A stretch of 64,000 bases of DNA from Sphingobium sp. AP50 (GTDB lineage: Bacteria > Pseudomonadota > Alphaproteobacteria > Sphingomonadales > Sphingomonadaceae): contig NZ_FNYZ01000013.1 of NCBI RefSeq assembly GCF_900109095.1, positions 62,001-126,000 on the forward strand. Reading direction: 5' to 3'. A model generated the notes under the pieces. It had not been told where the DNA came from and did not search any database. It saw only the letters and a program-made list of their open reading frames with translations. Shown one piece after another: positions 43,772 to 52,960 of the stretch (position 1 is its first letter; the number at the start of each line of letters is the position of its first letter). The position numbers and the translations under genes are program-made.

Positions 43772-43927
43772 CCGTTCGTCCTGAGTAGCCCCTTCGACTG
43801 CCTGCCAAGGCAGGCGCTCAGGACAGGCATTGAGCGAAGTCGAAATGGCGTATCGAAGGATCAGCGCTGCGCTGGATGCTTCGATACGGGTCTTCGACTT
43901 CGCTCAGCCCCTACTCAGCACGAACGG
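43772..43927. repeat. Palindromic repeat, CCGTTCGTCCTGAGTAG family, copy 2
   Basis: Same family as 6529-6643. Bases 43828-43901 are identical to the reverse complement of 45242-45315 (74 bp). The two copies flank the LuxR gene in opposite orientation. The 43746-44031 gap is otherwise empty. Confidence 0.88.
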
Positions 43928-44031
43928 TTTACATCTACGCTGGCGCCGTCGTCCCCGTTCCACGCACCCCCACCGAATCGGATTGAAAGCCCCTGTCTTT
44001 CGGATAGCATCCGGGGAAGGGGGCGCATTAT

Positions 44032-45141
44032 TTGGACGACGAACTGGGCATTGCCGAGATGTTCTGGCGCGCGGCCTATGGGCAGGAGTCCTGGGAATGC
44101 GCGGTCGACAGTCTGGCCCTGCCGCTTCAGGCCCGGACCGGCCAGATCGCGATGGTCGCGCCGGACGCCAGCATCAGTTTCTCGCTCATGTCGCGCGTTT
44201 CCGCTGCCGATATCGCCGGTTTCATCGGCCACAACGCCCATCTGGCGTCGGTCAATCCCCGGCTCGGCACATTGCTTCACGGGCGGACGGGGCAATGCGT
44301 GGATGACCATGATTTTCTGGACGTGGCGACGAAATCCCGGATGAGCGTCTATCGGGACTTCTTCCATCCCACCGGCACGTCCAACGCCCTGACCGTCCGG
44401 TTGCAGGCTACGACCCCGATGGCGGGGGCTTTGGGCTTTACCGCGTTGCGACCGGATTCGGTCGGGACGGCCAGTCATCAGGAAAGGCGATTGATGGAAG
44501 CGGTGGTTCCTGCGATTTCCGGCGCCGTCGAACTGGCGCTGCGCTTTGGCCGGATGGAAACCGAAGCCATGACGGCGGCGCTGCAAGGGGTGGGGAAGGC
44601 CTGTATCGCCCTGGGGCTGAGCCGGAATATCGTCGCTTTGTCCGAAGATGCCGATCGGCTGTTGCGGGAGGGGCGCTATCTGTCCGTCCGCAACGGGCGG
44701 CTGCATGCGCTGGATGGCAAGAGCGCCGATCGTCTGGAGGCTGCCTTTGTGGATGTCACGGCGCGCGGGGCGCTCCATCGCAGCCGGCGCTTCGCGGCCC
44801 TGCGCGCCGATCAGGACCGGGGCGCGCCGATCATCGCGGAGTTGAGCCCGGTACCCGCCCGCGATACCGGGCCTTTCGCTTCTGCCGCCGTCCTGCTGAC
44901 GATGGTGGTGCAGCCGGTGCCGGACAGTTTCGGCGCGGCCTTTGGCGACGCCTATGGGCTGACCCCGGCGGAGGCGGGCATCGCCTTGTCGATCGCCCAG
45001 GGGCTGGACGTGGACATGATAGCGCGGGCGCGCGGTGTGTCGCCCGATACGGTGCGAACGCAACTGAAATCGATTCTGTCGAAGACCGGCACGCATCGCC
45101 AGTCGGAACTGGCGTCTTTGCTGCTGTCGCTGTCGCGTTAG
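44032..45141 (+). CDS. LuxR-type HTH transcriptional regulator
   Basis: The 369-residue protein has an uncharacterised N-terminal sensing region and a C-terminal LuxR HTH (LTPAEAGIALSIAQGLDVDM, RGVSPDTVRTQLKSILSKTG). It starts at TTG 44032 after an AAGGGGG site; ATG 44059 is an alternative. It is alone, boxed between two long inverted repeats. Targets unknown. Confidence 0.8.
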   Translation: MDDELGIAEMFWRAAYGQESWECAVDSLALPLQARTGQIAMVAPDASISFSLMSRVSAADIAGFIGHNAHLASVNPRLGTLLHGRTGQCVDDHDFLDVATKSRMSVYRDFFHPTGTSNALTVRLQATTPMAGALGFTALRPDSVGTASHQERRLMEAVVPAISGAVELALRFGRMETEAMTAALQGVGKACIALGLSRNIVALSEDADRLLREGRYLSVRNGRLHALDGKSADRLEAAFVDVTARGALHRSRRFAALRADQDRGAPIIAELSPVPARDTGPFASAAVLLTMVVQPVPDSFGAAFGDAYGLTPAEAGIALSIAQGLDVDMIARARGVSPDTVRTQLKSILSKTGTHRQSELASLLLSLSR

Positions 45142-45164
45142 GGCTGCCTGAAATTAGCTCTAGT

Positions 45165-45333
45165 CCGTTCGTGCTGAGTAGGGTCTGAGCCCTTCGACTG
45201 CCTGCTTGCAGCAGACGCTCAGGATAAACTTCACCAAAGGTGAAGTCGAAGACCCGTATCGAAGCATCCAGCGCAGCGCTGATCCTTCGATACGCCATTT
45301 CGACTTCGCTCAATGGCTACTCAGGACGAACGG
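45165..45333. repeat. Palindromic repeat, CCGTTCGTCCTGAGTAG family, copy 3
   Basis: Inverted relative to copy 2, with a 74-bp identical stretch (45242-45315 versus 43828-43901). An extra segment with TTCACCAAAGGTGAA sits on its left side. The gap 45142-45398 has no gene. Confidence 0.88.
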
Positions 45334-45398
45334 ATGATATAGGTGTAAAAGGCAGAGCCCGTCCGGAATATCGCTCCGGACAGGCCCAACCCTTTCAC

Positions 45399-46079
45399 TT
45401 ACCCGCGCACATCGCCTTCCGTCACCGGCGCGATCTTGATTTCGACGCGGCGGTTGGCGGCCTTGCCTTCTTCGGTCGCGTTCGATGCGATCGGCTGGCT
45501 TTCGCCATAGCCGCGCGTGGCGAGTCGGGCCGACTGCACGCCCTTGCTCACCAGATAATCGGCGACCGACTGGGCGCGGCGCTCGGACAAAGTCTGGTTA
45601 TAGGCGTCGGACCCGTCACTGTCGGTGTGGCCCAGAACGTCGATATAGGTTTTGGGATATTGCGCCAGAACCGATGCGACTTCGTTCAGGGTCGGCTGGA
45701 ACTGGGGCTGCACGTCCGCCTTGTTATAGGCGAAGGTGATGCCCGACGGCATGCGCAGCAGCAGATTGTCGCCATCGCGAATCACGTCCACGCCGGTGCC
45801 GGCGGTCTGTTCGCGCAGCTTGCGTTCCTGTGCGTCCATATAGGCGCCGATGCCCGCGCCCGCGACTGCGCCGATGCCCGCGCCCAATATCTTTTCGGTG
45901 CGGTCACGCCGCCCGCCGACCAGATCGCCCAGCAGATAGCCGCCCAGCGCGCCGCCGATGCCGCCGATCGCGGCCTTGGAAATGCTGCGCTGACCCGTCT
46001 GCGGGTCGGTGGTGCAGGCGGTCGTCGCAAGCATCGCGGCCAGACCGGCTGCGCCCATGATGCGGGTAGAAATCCTCAT
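45399..46079 (-). CDS. OmpA-family lipoprotein with glycine-zipper
   Basis: The 226-residue protein has a signal ending LATTAC (probable lipidated Cys22), a glycine-zipper segment (KAAIGGIGGALGGYLLGDLVGG and ILGAGIGAVAGAGIGAYM), and a C-terminal OmpA peptidoglycan-binding domain (DVLGHTDSDGSDAYNQTLSE and RAQSVADYLVS). It should tie the outer membrane to peptidoglycan. ATG at 46079 follows AGGA. Confidence 0.9.
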   Translation of the reverse strand: MRISTRIMGAAGLAAMLATTACTTDPQTGQRSISKAAIGGIGGALGGYLLGDLVGGRRDRTEKILGAGIGAVAGAGIGAYMDAQERKLREQTAGTGVDVIRDGDNLLLRMPSGITFAYNKADVQPQFQPTLNEVASVLAQYPKTYIDVLGHTDSDGSDAYNQTLSERRAQSVADYLVSKGVQSARLATRGYGESQPIASNATEEGKAANRRVEIKIAPVTEGDVRG

Positions 46080-46228
46080 TGTCCTGTTCCCTTGTCTTCT
46101 CGTCCGCCGGGGCGGATGCCCCCTCAATGGCCGAGTTGAAGCGTTTGTTCCACAACCGAACTGAACTCATGATGATGGCGATGTTGTGAAATTGAAAGAT
46201 TCGGGGTTATAGGTGGGAACTGACCACC

Positions 46229-47545
46229 ATGGCCACGAACCTCCCCCATAATCCGACGCCCTTTCCCTGGGTCGACCTCATCATCATTCTGGCGCTCGTC
46301 GCCGTGAATGGCGTATTCGCGATGTCCGAACTGGCGATCGTGTCCGCGCGCCGGCCCCGGCTTCAGGCGCTGGAAAAAGCGGGGCGCAGCGGCGCCCGCA
46401 CCGCGCTGGAACTGGCGGCCGATCCGGGCAAGTTCCTGTCGACCGTCCAGATCGGCATCACGCTGATCGGCATCATATCGGGCGCCTATTCGGGCGCCAG
46501 CCTGGGCGGACCGACCGGCGAGCGGCTGGAAATGCTGGGACTGTCGCCCAATATGGCGGAAAATGCCGGTTTTGCGCTGGTCATTGGCCTGACCACCTAT
46601 GCCTCGCTGATCGTGGGCGAACTGGTGCCCAAGCAGTTCGCGCTGCGCAAGCCGGAGCCGATCGCGCTGCTGGTGGCGACGCCGATGCTGTGGCTGTCGA
46701 AAATCACCGCCCCGGTCGTCTGGGTGCTGGACGCATCGAGCAGCCTGATCTTCAAGCTGCTGGGGCTGGCCCGCGAATCGGAAAGCCATGTCACGGCCGA
46801 GGAACTGCACCTGATCGTCGCGGAGGCGAGCAAGTCCGGCGTGATCGAGGAAAGCGAACGCGCGATCATTTCAGGCGTGGTGCGGCTGGCCGACCGGCCG
46901 GTGCGCGAGGTGATGACCCAGCGCATGGATGTCGACTGGATCGATATCGGCGCGGACGAGGCGACGATTCGCGCCCGCCTGCTCGATACGCCGCACACCC
47001 GCCTGCCGGTGGGGCGCGGATCGGTCGAGGACATCATCGGCATCGTGCAGGCGCGCGACATCATGACCGCGCTGTTCCGGGGCGAGGCGCTCAACCTGGA
47101 GGCGCTGATGCGCCGGGCGGAAGTGGTCCCCGATCAGGTCGATGCGATGGACGCGCTGGAAGTGCTGCGCCGGTCCGACGTGCCGATGGTGATGGTCCAT
47201 GACGAATATGGTCATTTCGAAGGGATCGTGACCCCGGCCGACCTGCTGTCCGCCATCGCCGGCCATTTCGCGTCGGACCGCGACGCCTATGACGAACCGG
47301 ACATGGTGGAGCGCGAGGATGGCAGCCTGCTGGTGTCGGGCCAGATGCCGATCGACCAGCTGGCCGAGCGGATCGACATCAACCTGTCCGAAGACCGCGA
47401 CTATGCCACCGTCGCTGGCCATGCCTTGTGGCTGCTCAAGCGCCTGCCGGAAGTGGGCGACTATGCCGAGGATCAGGGCTGGCGTTTCGAGATCGTCGAC
47501 ATGGACGGCCGCAAGATCGACAAGCTGCTGGTGGCGGCGCGCTGA
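46229..47545 (+). CDS. CorC/HlyC-type CNNM transporter-associated protein
   Basis: The 438-residue protein has an N-terminal CNNM/DUF21 membrane domain (VNGVFAMSELAIVSARRPRL, FLSTVQIGITLIGIISGAYSG), a pair of CBS domains (REVMTQRMDVDWI, DVPMVMVHDEYGHFEGIVT) and a CorC_HlyC C-terminal domain (DGSLLVSGQMPIDQL). Family members are linked to Mg or Co ion transport. A hemolysin name is historical. Confidence 0.9.
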   Translation: MATNLPHNPTPFPWVDLIIILALVAVNGVFAMSELAIVSARRPRLQALEKAGRSGARTALELAADPGKFLSTVQIGITLIGIISGAYSGASLGGPTGERLEMLGLSPNMAENAGFALVIGLTTYASLIVGELVPKQFALRKPEPIALLVATPMLWLSKITAPVVWVLDASSSLIFKLLGLARESESHVTAEELHLIVAEASKSGVIEESERAIISGVVRLADRPVREVMTQRMDVDWIDIGADEATIRARLLDTPHTRLPVGRGSVEDIIGIVQARDIMTALFRGEALNLEALMRRAEVVPDQVDAMDALEVLRRSDVPMVMVHDEYGHFEGIVTPADLLSAIAGHFASDRDAYDEPDMVEREDGSLLVSGQMPIDQLAERIDINLSEDRDYATVAGHALWLLKRLPEVGDYAEDQGWRFEIVDMDGRKIDKLLVAAR

Positions 47546-47558
47546 GGGGCGGATATTA

Positions 47559-47710
47559 TTCCCCCTCCCGCACGCGGGAGGGGTTGATGGGAGGCACGTG
47601 ACTCCCATCAAGGGGTGGGCTAACGCAATGTTGCAAATGCCCACCCCGCTGCGACTAGGTCCGGCTGCGCCGAACCAAGTCTCGCTGCCCCTCCCGCCTG
47701 CGGGAGGGGC
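47559..47710. repeat. Palindromic repeat, CCCCCTCCCG family, copy 2
   Basis: TTCCCCCTCCCGCACGCGGG and CCCGCCTGCGGGAGGGGC form the ends; the internal ACGTGACTCCCATCAAGG stretch matches copy 1 at 40091-40241. Confidence 0.85.
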
Positions 47711-47730
47711 ATGTTGGTTTTTCTACCCAC

Positions 47731-47761
47731 AAAAAAAGGCGGCCCGGAATCCCGGACCGCC
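47731..47761 (-). terminator. Intrinsic terminator of grxD
   Basis: On the minus strand GGCGGTCCGG, loop GATT and CCGGGCCGCC are followed by seven T residues, 26 bases after the grxD stop. Confidence 0.9.
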
Positions 47762-47786
47762 CTCTATATTCTCAACCCGAAGCGGA

Positions 47787-48119
47787 TCAGTTCGCGGCGG
47801 CGATGCCCTGATCGGCCATCAGCTGGCTCAATTCGCCCGCTTCATACATTTCCATCATGATGTCGCTGCCGCCGACAAACTCACCCTTCACATAGAGCTG
47901 GGGGATGGTCGGCCAGTCGGAAAAGGCCTTGATACCCTGACGGATCGCCTGATCCTGCAGCACGTCGACCGTTTCATAGGTCACGCCCAGATGCTCCAGG
48001 ATCGCGATGGCGCGGCTGGAAAAGCCGCACTGGGGGAAAAGCGGGGTGCCCTTCATGAAAAGCAGCACGTCGCTGCCCTTGACGATCTCGGCGATCCGCT
48101 GCTGCACGGCGTCGGTCAT
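47787..48119 (-). CDS. grxD: Monothiol glutaredoxin Grx4 family
   Basis: The 110-residue protein has the CGFS active site (FPQCGFSSRAIAIL) and KGTP before it, the mark of monothiol glutaredoxins that carry [2Fe-2S] clusters. It is next to bolA, its usual cluster-sharing partner, on the same strand. A terminator ends the unit. Confidence 0.95.
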   Translation of the reverse strand: MTDAVQQRIAEIVKGSDVLLFMKGTPLFPQCGFSSRAIAILEHLGVTYETVDVLQDQAIRQGIKAFSDWPTIPQLYVKGEFVGGSDIMMEMYEAGELSQLMADQGIAAAN

Positions 48120-48177
48120 GTGAAAATTTCCATTCCTGTCTGGCGCCCCGCATGGCCGGACGCGAATCTCTGGGCCG

Positions 48178-48411
48178 TTAGTTGGGAACGGCGGTGGTCA
48201 GTTGCAAGGCGTGAAGCACGCCGCCCATGCGGCCGCCCAGCGCGGCATAGACCGCCCGCTGCTGCGCGACGCGGCTGAGGCCGCGAAAGCTCTCCGCCAC
48301 GACCTTCGCCGCATAATGATCGCCATCGCCGGCCAGGTCGGTAATCTCGACCTGCGCATCGGGGATAGCGGCCTTGATCATGTCCGCAATATCGTCAGCA
48401 GCCATTGGCAT
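48178..48411 (-). CDS. bolA: BolA-family protein
   Basis: The 77-residue protein begins MPMAADDIADMIKAAIPDAQ and has the BolA core (VEITDLAGDGDHYAAKVVAE, FRGLSRVAQQRAVYAAL). BolA/IbaG proteins form [2Fe-2S] complexes with Grx4. Here grxD lies 58 bases downstream. Confidence 0.9.
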   Translation of the reverse strand: MPMAADDIADMIKAAIPDAQVEITDLAGDGDHYAAKVVAESFRGLSRVAQQRAVYAALGGRMGGVLHALQLTTAVPN

Positions 48412-48424
48412 CGTTCGGGCTGCC

Positions 48425-48748
48425 TTACTGCGCTTCGATGAACATGCGGCGGGCGATCACCGCCTGCTCTTCGAGCGCGGCGCGCACGCCGGGCTCATCG
48501 ATGTCGATGCCGGCCGAGGTCATGTCGCCCACCAGCTTGCGGATGACGTCTTCGTCGCCCGCTTCCTCGAAATCGGCCTGCACCACCGCCTTGGCATAGG
48601 CGTCGGTCTCTTCCGGGGTCAGGCCCATCTTCGCAGCGGCCCATTCGCCCAGCAGCCGGTTGCGGCGCGCCTGGATGCGGAATTCCATTTCCTGATCATG
48701 GGCGAACATGTTTTCGAACGCCTTTTCGCGATCGTCGAAGGTGGTCAT
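48425..48748 (-). CDS. F1-ATPase zeta inhibitor subunit (DUF1476)
   Basis: The 107-residue helical protein (MTTFDDREKAFENMFAHDQE, FRIQARRNRLLGEWAA) belongs to DUF1476, the zeta subunit that inhibits F1Fo-ATPase in Paracoccus and other alphaproteobacteria. It acts in the cytoplasm by jamming the F1 motor. It is 13 bases before bolA, same strand. Confidence 0.9.
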   Translation of the reverse strand: MTTFDDREKAFENMFAHDQEMEFRIQARRNRLLGEWAAAKMGLTPEETDAYAKAVVQADFEEAGDEDVIRKLVGDMTSAGIDIDEPGVRAALEEQAVIARRMFIEAQ

Positions 48749-48806
48749 GCGTCAAAAGCCCTGTTGCAAATCGGTTCTGGACCAAGAGATAGGCAGAAGC
48801 GGGGAA

Positions 48807-49403
48807 TTACGCAACGGCGGCGGGGACGATCCACGGGCGATCCTGCGCGACTTTCGCCTCATAGCTGTCGATCACATCGACGTCGTCCAGCGTCAGGCCG
48901 ATTTCATCCAGCCCGCCCAGCAGGCAATGTTTGCGGAACGGATCGATTTCGAAGCCGAAGCGATCCTGAAATTGCGTGGTGACGGTCTGCGCTTCCAGAT
49001 CGACATGGATCGGATCGGTCTTCGCCACTTCCAGCAGCCGGTCGACCGCGTCCTGCGGCAGCACCACGGTCAAAATGCCGTTCTTGAAGGCGTTGCCGGA
49101 AAAGATGTCGGAAAAGCTGGGTGCGATCACCACCTTGATGCCCAGGTCGCCCAGCGCCCATGCGGCATGCTCGCGGCTCGACCCGCAGCCGAAATTGTCG
49201 CCTGCGATCAGGATCGGGCTGCCGGCATAGGCGGGGTCGTCAAAGACATTGCCCGGTTCCTTGCGCAGCACCTCAAATGCGCCGCGGCCAAGGCCGTTAC
49301 GCGAAATGGTCTTGAGCCAATGCGCCGGGATGACGATGTCGGTATCGACATTCTTCATCCCGAACGGATAGGCGCCGCCTTCAACGGTGGTCAGCTTTTC
49401 CAT
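48807..49403 (-). CDS. leuD: 3-isopropylmalate dehydratase small subunit
   Basis: The 198-residue swivel-domain subunit of LeuCD, which isomerises 2- to 3-isopropylmalate in leucine synthesis. NVDTDIVIPAHWLKTISR and GDNFGCGSSREHAAWAL are the markers. ATG 49403 shares its first base with the stop of the small ORF before it (TGATG), so it is coupled to that ORF. Confidence 0.96.
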   Translation of the reverse strand: MEKLTTVEGGAYPFGMKNVDTDIVIPAHWLKTISRNGLGRGAFEVLRKEPGNVFDDPAYAGSPILIAGDNFGCGSSREHAAWALGDLGIKVVIAPSFSDIFSGNAFKNGILTVVLPQDAVDRLLEVAKTDPIHVDLEAQTVTTQFQDRFGFEIDPFRKHCLLGGLDEIGLTLDDVDVIDSYEAKVAQDRPWIVPAAVA

Positions 49404-49516
49404 CAATTCGCCTTCTTCACCTGCGGCGCAGGCGTGTCTTCGGCGCGACCCAGCGTTGCCGCCATCGCCGCGCTGGCCAGTGCGCCCAGCGTCAGCAGCC
49501 AGAAAATCTTCTTCAT
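49403..49516 (-). CDS. 37-residue exported micro-protein between leuC and leuD
   Basis: The minus strand encodes MKKIFWLLTLGALASAAMAA followed by TLGRAEDTPAPQVKKAN and a stop. A Lys-Lys N-region, hydrophobic core and AMA-like cleavage site suggest a signal peptide. The ATG overlaps the leuC stop (ATGA) and the stop overlaps the leuD ATG (TGATG), so both ends are translationally coupled. No known domain. It could be an unnoticed exported peptide or only a ribosome bridge between leuC and leuD. Confidence 0.7.
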   Translation of the reverse strand: MKKIFWLLTLGALASAAMAATLGRAEDTPAPQVKKAN

Positions 49517-50964
49517 GCGACCAGACCCTCTTTGTTATTCAGCAGTTCCCGAACGTCGGTGAGCCGACCAGTGATGGCCGCCGCCGCCGCCATTTCGGGC
49601 GACACCAGATGGGTGCGCGATCCCGGCCCCTGACGGCCCATGAAATTGCGGTTGCTGGTCGATGCGCAGCGCTCGCCCGCAGGCACCTTGTCCGGGTTCA
49701 TGCCCAGGCATGCCGAACAGCCCGGCTCGCGCCATTCGAAACCGGCGTCCAGGAAGATGCGATCCAGCCCTTCGGATTCGGCCATTTCCTTGACGAGGCC
49801 GGAGCCCGGCACGACCATGGCATGCTTGATGCCCGACGCGATATGGCGCCCCTTCAGCAGGGCGGCGGCGGCGCGCAGATCCTCGATCCGGCTGTTGGTG
49901 CAGCTGCCGATGAAGATATGTTCGATCGCCACGTCGGCCATCTTCTGTCCGGCGGTCAGGCCCATATAGTCGAGCGACTTTTGCGCGGCCGCCTGCTTGG
50001 ACGGATCGGCGAAGCTCTGCGGATCGGGGACCACGCCGGTCACGGCCACCACGTCTTCCGGGCTGGTGCCCCAGGTGACGGTGGGAACGATATCGGCCGC
50101 ATCGATCACCACGGTCTTGTCGAAGACGGCGCCTTCATCGGTGGCGAGCGTCTTCCACCAGCCGACGGCGGCGTCGAAATCCGCGCCCTTGGGCGCCATC
50201 GGGCGACCCTTTATGTAGGCGAAGGTCTTTTCATCGGGGGCGAACAGGCCCGAGCGCGCGCCCGCCTCGATCGACATATTGGCGACGGTCAGGCGACCCT
50301 CGATCGACATGTCGCGGAACACGGAACCGCGATATTCCATGACATAGCCGGTGCCGCCCGCCGTGCCGATATGGCCGCAGATCGCCAGCGCCACATCCTT
50401 GGGCGTGACGCCGGGCGCCAGTTCGCCATCGACCACGACAGCCATGGTCTTGGACTGCTTGAGCAGCAAAGTCTGGGTGGCCAGCACATGCTCGACTTCG
50501 GACGTGCCGATGCCGAAGGCCAGCGCGCCCAGCGCCCCGTGCGAACTGGTGTGGCTGTCGCCGCAGACCAGAGTCGTGCCGGGCAGGGTGAAGCCCTGTT
50601 CTGGCCCCACGACATGGACGATGCCCTGTTCCCGGTCCGCGTCGCCGATCAGGCGCACACCGAATTCGGGCGCATTGCGTTCCAGCGCGGCAAGCTGCTG
50701 CGCGCTTTCCGGGTCGGCGATGGGAATGCGATGGCCATCCGCGTCGCGGCGCGGTGTGGTTGGCAGGTTGTGATCGGGCACCGCAAGGGTCAGATCGGGC
50801 CGGCGCACCTTGCGGCCGGCAATGCGTAGCCCCTCGAACGCCTGCGGGCTCGTCACTTCATGGACAAGATGGCGGTCGATATAGATGAGGCAGGTGCCGT
50901 CAGGACGCCGTTCGACAACGTGTGCGTCCCAGATCTTTTCATACAGGGTGCGTGGCTTGACCAT
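49513..50964 (-). CDS. leuC: 3-isopropylmalate dehydratase large subunit
   Basis: The 483-residue aconitase-type protein holds the [4Fe-4S] cluster with LeuD as partner. Cluster cysteines are visible in FIGSCTNSRIEDL and EPGCSACLGMN, with VCGDSHTSSHGALGALAFG earlier. AGGA precedes the ATG at 50964. The leuC-microORF-leuD order suggests one transcript. Confidence 0.97.
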   Translation of the reverse strand: MVKPRTLYEKIWDAHVVERRPDGTCLIYIDRHLVHEVTSPQAFEGLRIAGRKVRRPDLTLAVPDHNLPTTPRRDADGHRIPIADPESAQQLAALERNAPEFGVRLIGDADREQGIVHVVGPEQGFTLPGTTLVCGDSHTSSHGALGALAFGIGTSEVEHVLATQTLLLKQSKTMAVVVDGELAPGVTPKDVALAICGHIGTAGGTGYVMEYRGSVFRDMSIEGRLTVANMSIEAGARSGLFAPDEKTFAYIKGRPMAPKGADFDAAVGWWKTLATDEGAVFDKTVVIDAADIVPTVTWGTSPEDVVAVTGVVPDPQSFADPSKQAAAQKSLDYMGLTAGQKMADVAIEHIFIGSCTNSRIEDLRAAAALLKGRHIASGIKHAMVVPGSGLVKEMAESEGLDRIFLDAGFEWREPGCSACLGMNPDKVPAGERCASTSNRNFMGRQGPGSRTHLVSPEMAAAAAITGRLTDVRELLNNKEGLVA

Positions 50965-51053
50965 AATGTCCTCCCCCTAGACCCGTCGGGCAGATCGGGA
51001 AAGGGGGTGAACGACCGATTTAACCTGTTTTTCCTATCAGGCAGGCAAGAATG

Positions 51054-51740
51054 TTACACTGCCCGATAGTCCTCGATGATGCGCCCAGCCGCGCCGATCT
51101 CCGCCTCATGGCTCTCTTCTCGCCATGTTTCGGCCAGTGCTTCGGCTTCCCACTGCTGCATGGCGGGGTGGGCCAGCATATGATCGACCCAGACCTGTGC
51201 CTGCGGACCGACATCGAGGCCATAGGTGCGCACGCGAAAGGCGACGGGCGCATAGAAGGCGTCGATCGCGGTAAAGACCCGGCCCGCCAGAAACGGCCCG
51301 CCAAAGCGGTCCAGCCCCTGTTCCCACAGTTCGCGCAGGCGGGCGATGTCCCGGTTGAGCGCGGGGGAGTGGATATGCGGCTCCACCCGCACGCCGACAT
51401 TCATGGTGCAATCATTGCGCAGCGTGCTGAAACCGCTGTGCATTTCCGCCACCGCGCACTGGGCAAAGGCGCGCGCAGCCTCATCCGCCGGCCAGACGCC
51501 GGGATGGCGATCGGCCAGATAGAGGGTGATGCCCAGCGAATCCCAGACGGTGCGATCCCCGTCGACCAAAGCAGGCACCTGTCCGGTCGGGGAAAAGCTG
51601 CGAAAGGCGGCATAGTTGGTGGCCGACGCGAACGGTTCGATCCGGTCCTCGAAGGGAATGGCCAGCGCCTTCATCAGCACCCATGGGCGCAGCGACCAGC
51701 TGCTGTAATTGCGGTTGGCGGTGATGAGCGTGTAGGACAT
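51054..51740 (-). CDS. Glutathione S-transferase family protein
   Basis: The 228-residue protein has an N-terminal thioredoxin-like domain (YTLITANRNYSSWSLRPWVL, SPTGQVPALVDGD with cis-Pro) and an all-helical C-domain. A SSWS motif at about residues 12-15 is the probable catalytic Ser region. AAAGGGG lies before ATG 51740. It is on the leuC strand, 89 bases upstream of it. Substrate unknown. Confidence 0.9.
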   Translation of the reverse strand: MSYTLITANRNYSSWSLRPWVLMKALAIPFEDRIEPFASATNYAAFRSFSPTGQVPALVDGDRTVWDSLGITLYLADRHPGVWPADEAARAFAQCAVAEMHSGFSTLRNDCTMNVGVRVEPHIHSPALNRDIARLRELWEQGLDRFGGPFLAGRVFTAIDAFYAPVAFRVRTYGLDVGPQAQVWVDHMLAHPAMQQWEAEALAETWREESHEAEIGAAGRIIEDYRAV

Positions 51741-51931
51741 CGGCTTTCCCCTTTCTGTAAGGCGCGCGCGTCGTATCGCAGGAGGAAACGGCGGGACAGT
51801 CGCAACGATCCACATAACTGACAAGCTGGGCTTATCAAAGCAGATGGAGTGGATGGCTCCCGCTCACGGCATCTGAGTGCCAAGATGGTGGAAGTTGTCG
51901 AGACGACCACGCTTGAGAGGAGCCACCCACC

Positions 51932-52960
51932 ATGGAGATTACCACTGTAGGCATTGATCTGGCCAAGAGCATTTTTCAGATTCACGCGGTTGATGAAGCC
52001 GGCAAGACCCTCATAGGCAAAGCGTTGCGACGCGCGCAGGTGCTGCCGTTTTTTGCCAAGCTGCCGCCGTGTCTCATCGGGATGGAGGCGTGTGGCACCT
52101 CACATCATTGGGCACGTGAACTGACAAAACTCGGCCACGAGGTGCGGTTGATGCCGCCGGCCTACGTCAAACCGTACGTAAAGCGCGGTAAGACCGACGC
52201 GAACGATGCCGCAGCGATCTGCGAGGCGGTGACGCGTCCAAACATGCGCTTTGTGCCGGTGAAATCGACCGATCAGCAGGCAGCGTTGGCGTTGCATCGA
52301 ACGCGCGATCTGCTGGTCAAGCAGCGCACTCAGCTAGTGAACATGATCCGGGGGTTGCTGGCGGAGTTCGGTATCGAGATGGCGCGTGGCCTACGGCATG
52401 CGCTGGAGCTAGCGACCCGGTTATCAGCCGGTGAAGCAGCGGAAGTGCCATCGGTCGCGCAGCGCGTCGTGACATCGCTTGCCGATCAGATAGGTGCTTT
52501 GCAGGTGCAACTCGTCAAGCTGGAGAAAGAGCTTCTCGCGTGGCATCGATCGAGCGAGCTGTCGCAGCGCTTGGCGACCATTCCCGGCGTTGGCGTGATT
52601 TCGGCGACCGCACTGGCCGCCTCGGTGACAGAACCGGAGCGTTTCCGTTCCGGGCGCCAGTTCGCTGCCTCACTAGGTTTGACACCGCTTCAGAATTGTA
52701 GCGGTGGCAAGGAGCGGATGGGGCGGATCTCGCGCATGGGCGATCGCTACCTGCGTCGATTGCTGGTGGTTGGTATGACCTCGCTGATCCGGCGCGCACG
52801 ATCAGCGCCGGCCTCTGTCGATCCACGTCTGCCCGCGATGCTTCACCGAAAGCCAGCACGGGTGGTTACCGTGGCGGCCGCAAACCGGACGGCGCGGGTC
52901 GCCTGGGCGATCATGACGCATGGCGGCACCTACCGCGCACCACTGGTCGCTGCCGCATAA
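51932..52960 (+). CDS. IS110-family (IS1111) recombinase
   Basis: The 342-residue DEDD recombinase is intact. TVGIDLAKSIFQIHAV holds the first Asp, LIGMEACGTSHHWAREL the Glu, KTDANDAAAICEA the Asp pair; the C-terminal Tnp20 domain has IPGVGVISATALAAS and QNCSGGKERMGRISRMGD with the catalytic Ser region. GAGG precedes the ATG. It works with a guide (bridge/seek) RNA in known relatives. Codon use differs slightly from neighbours, as expected for mobile DNA. Confidence 0.95.
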   Translation: MEITTVGIDLAKSIFQIHAVDEAGKTLIGKALRRAQVLPFFAKLPPCLIGMEACGTSHHWARELTKLGHEVRLMPPAYVKPYVKRGKTDANDAAAICEAVTRPNMRFVPVKSTDQQAALALHRTRDLLVKQRTQLVNMIRGLLAEFGIEMARGLRHALELATRLSAGEAAEVPSVAQRVVTSLADQIGALQVQLVKLEKELLAWHRSSELSQRLATIPGVGVISATALAASVTEPERFRSGRQFAASLGLTPLQNCSGGKERMGRISRMGDRYLRRLLVVGMTSLIRRARSAPASVDPRLPAMLHRKPARVVTVAAANRTARVAWAIMTHGGTYRAPLVAAA

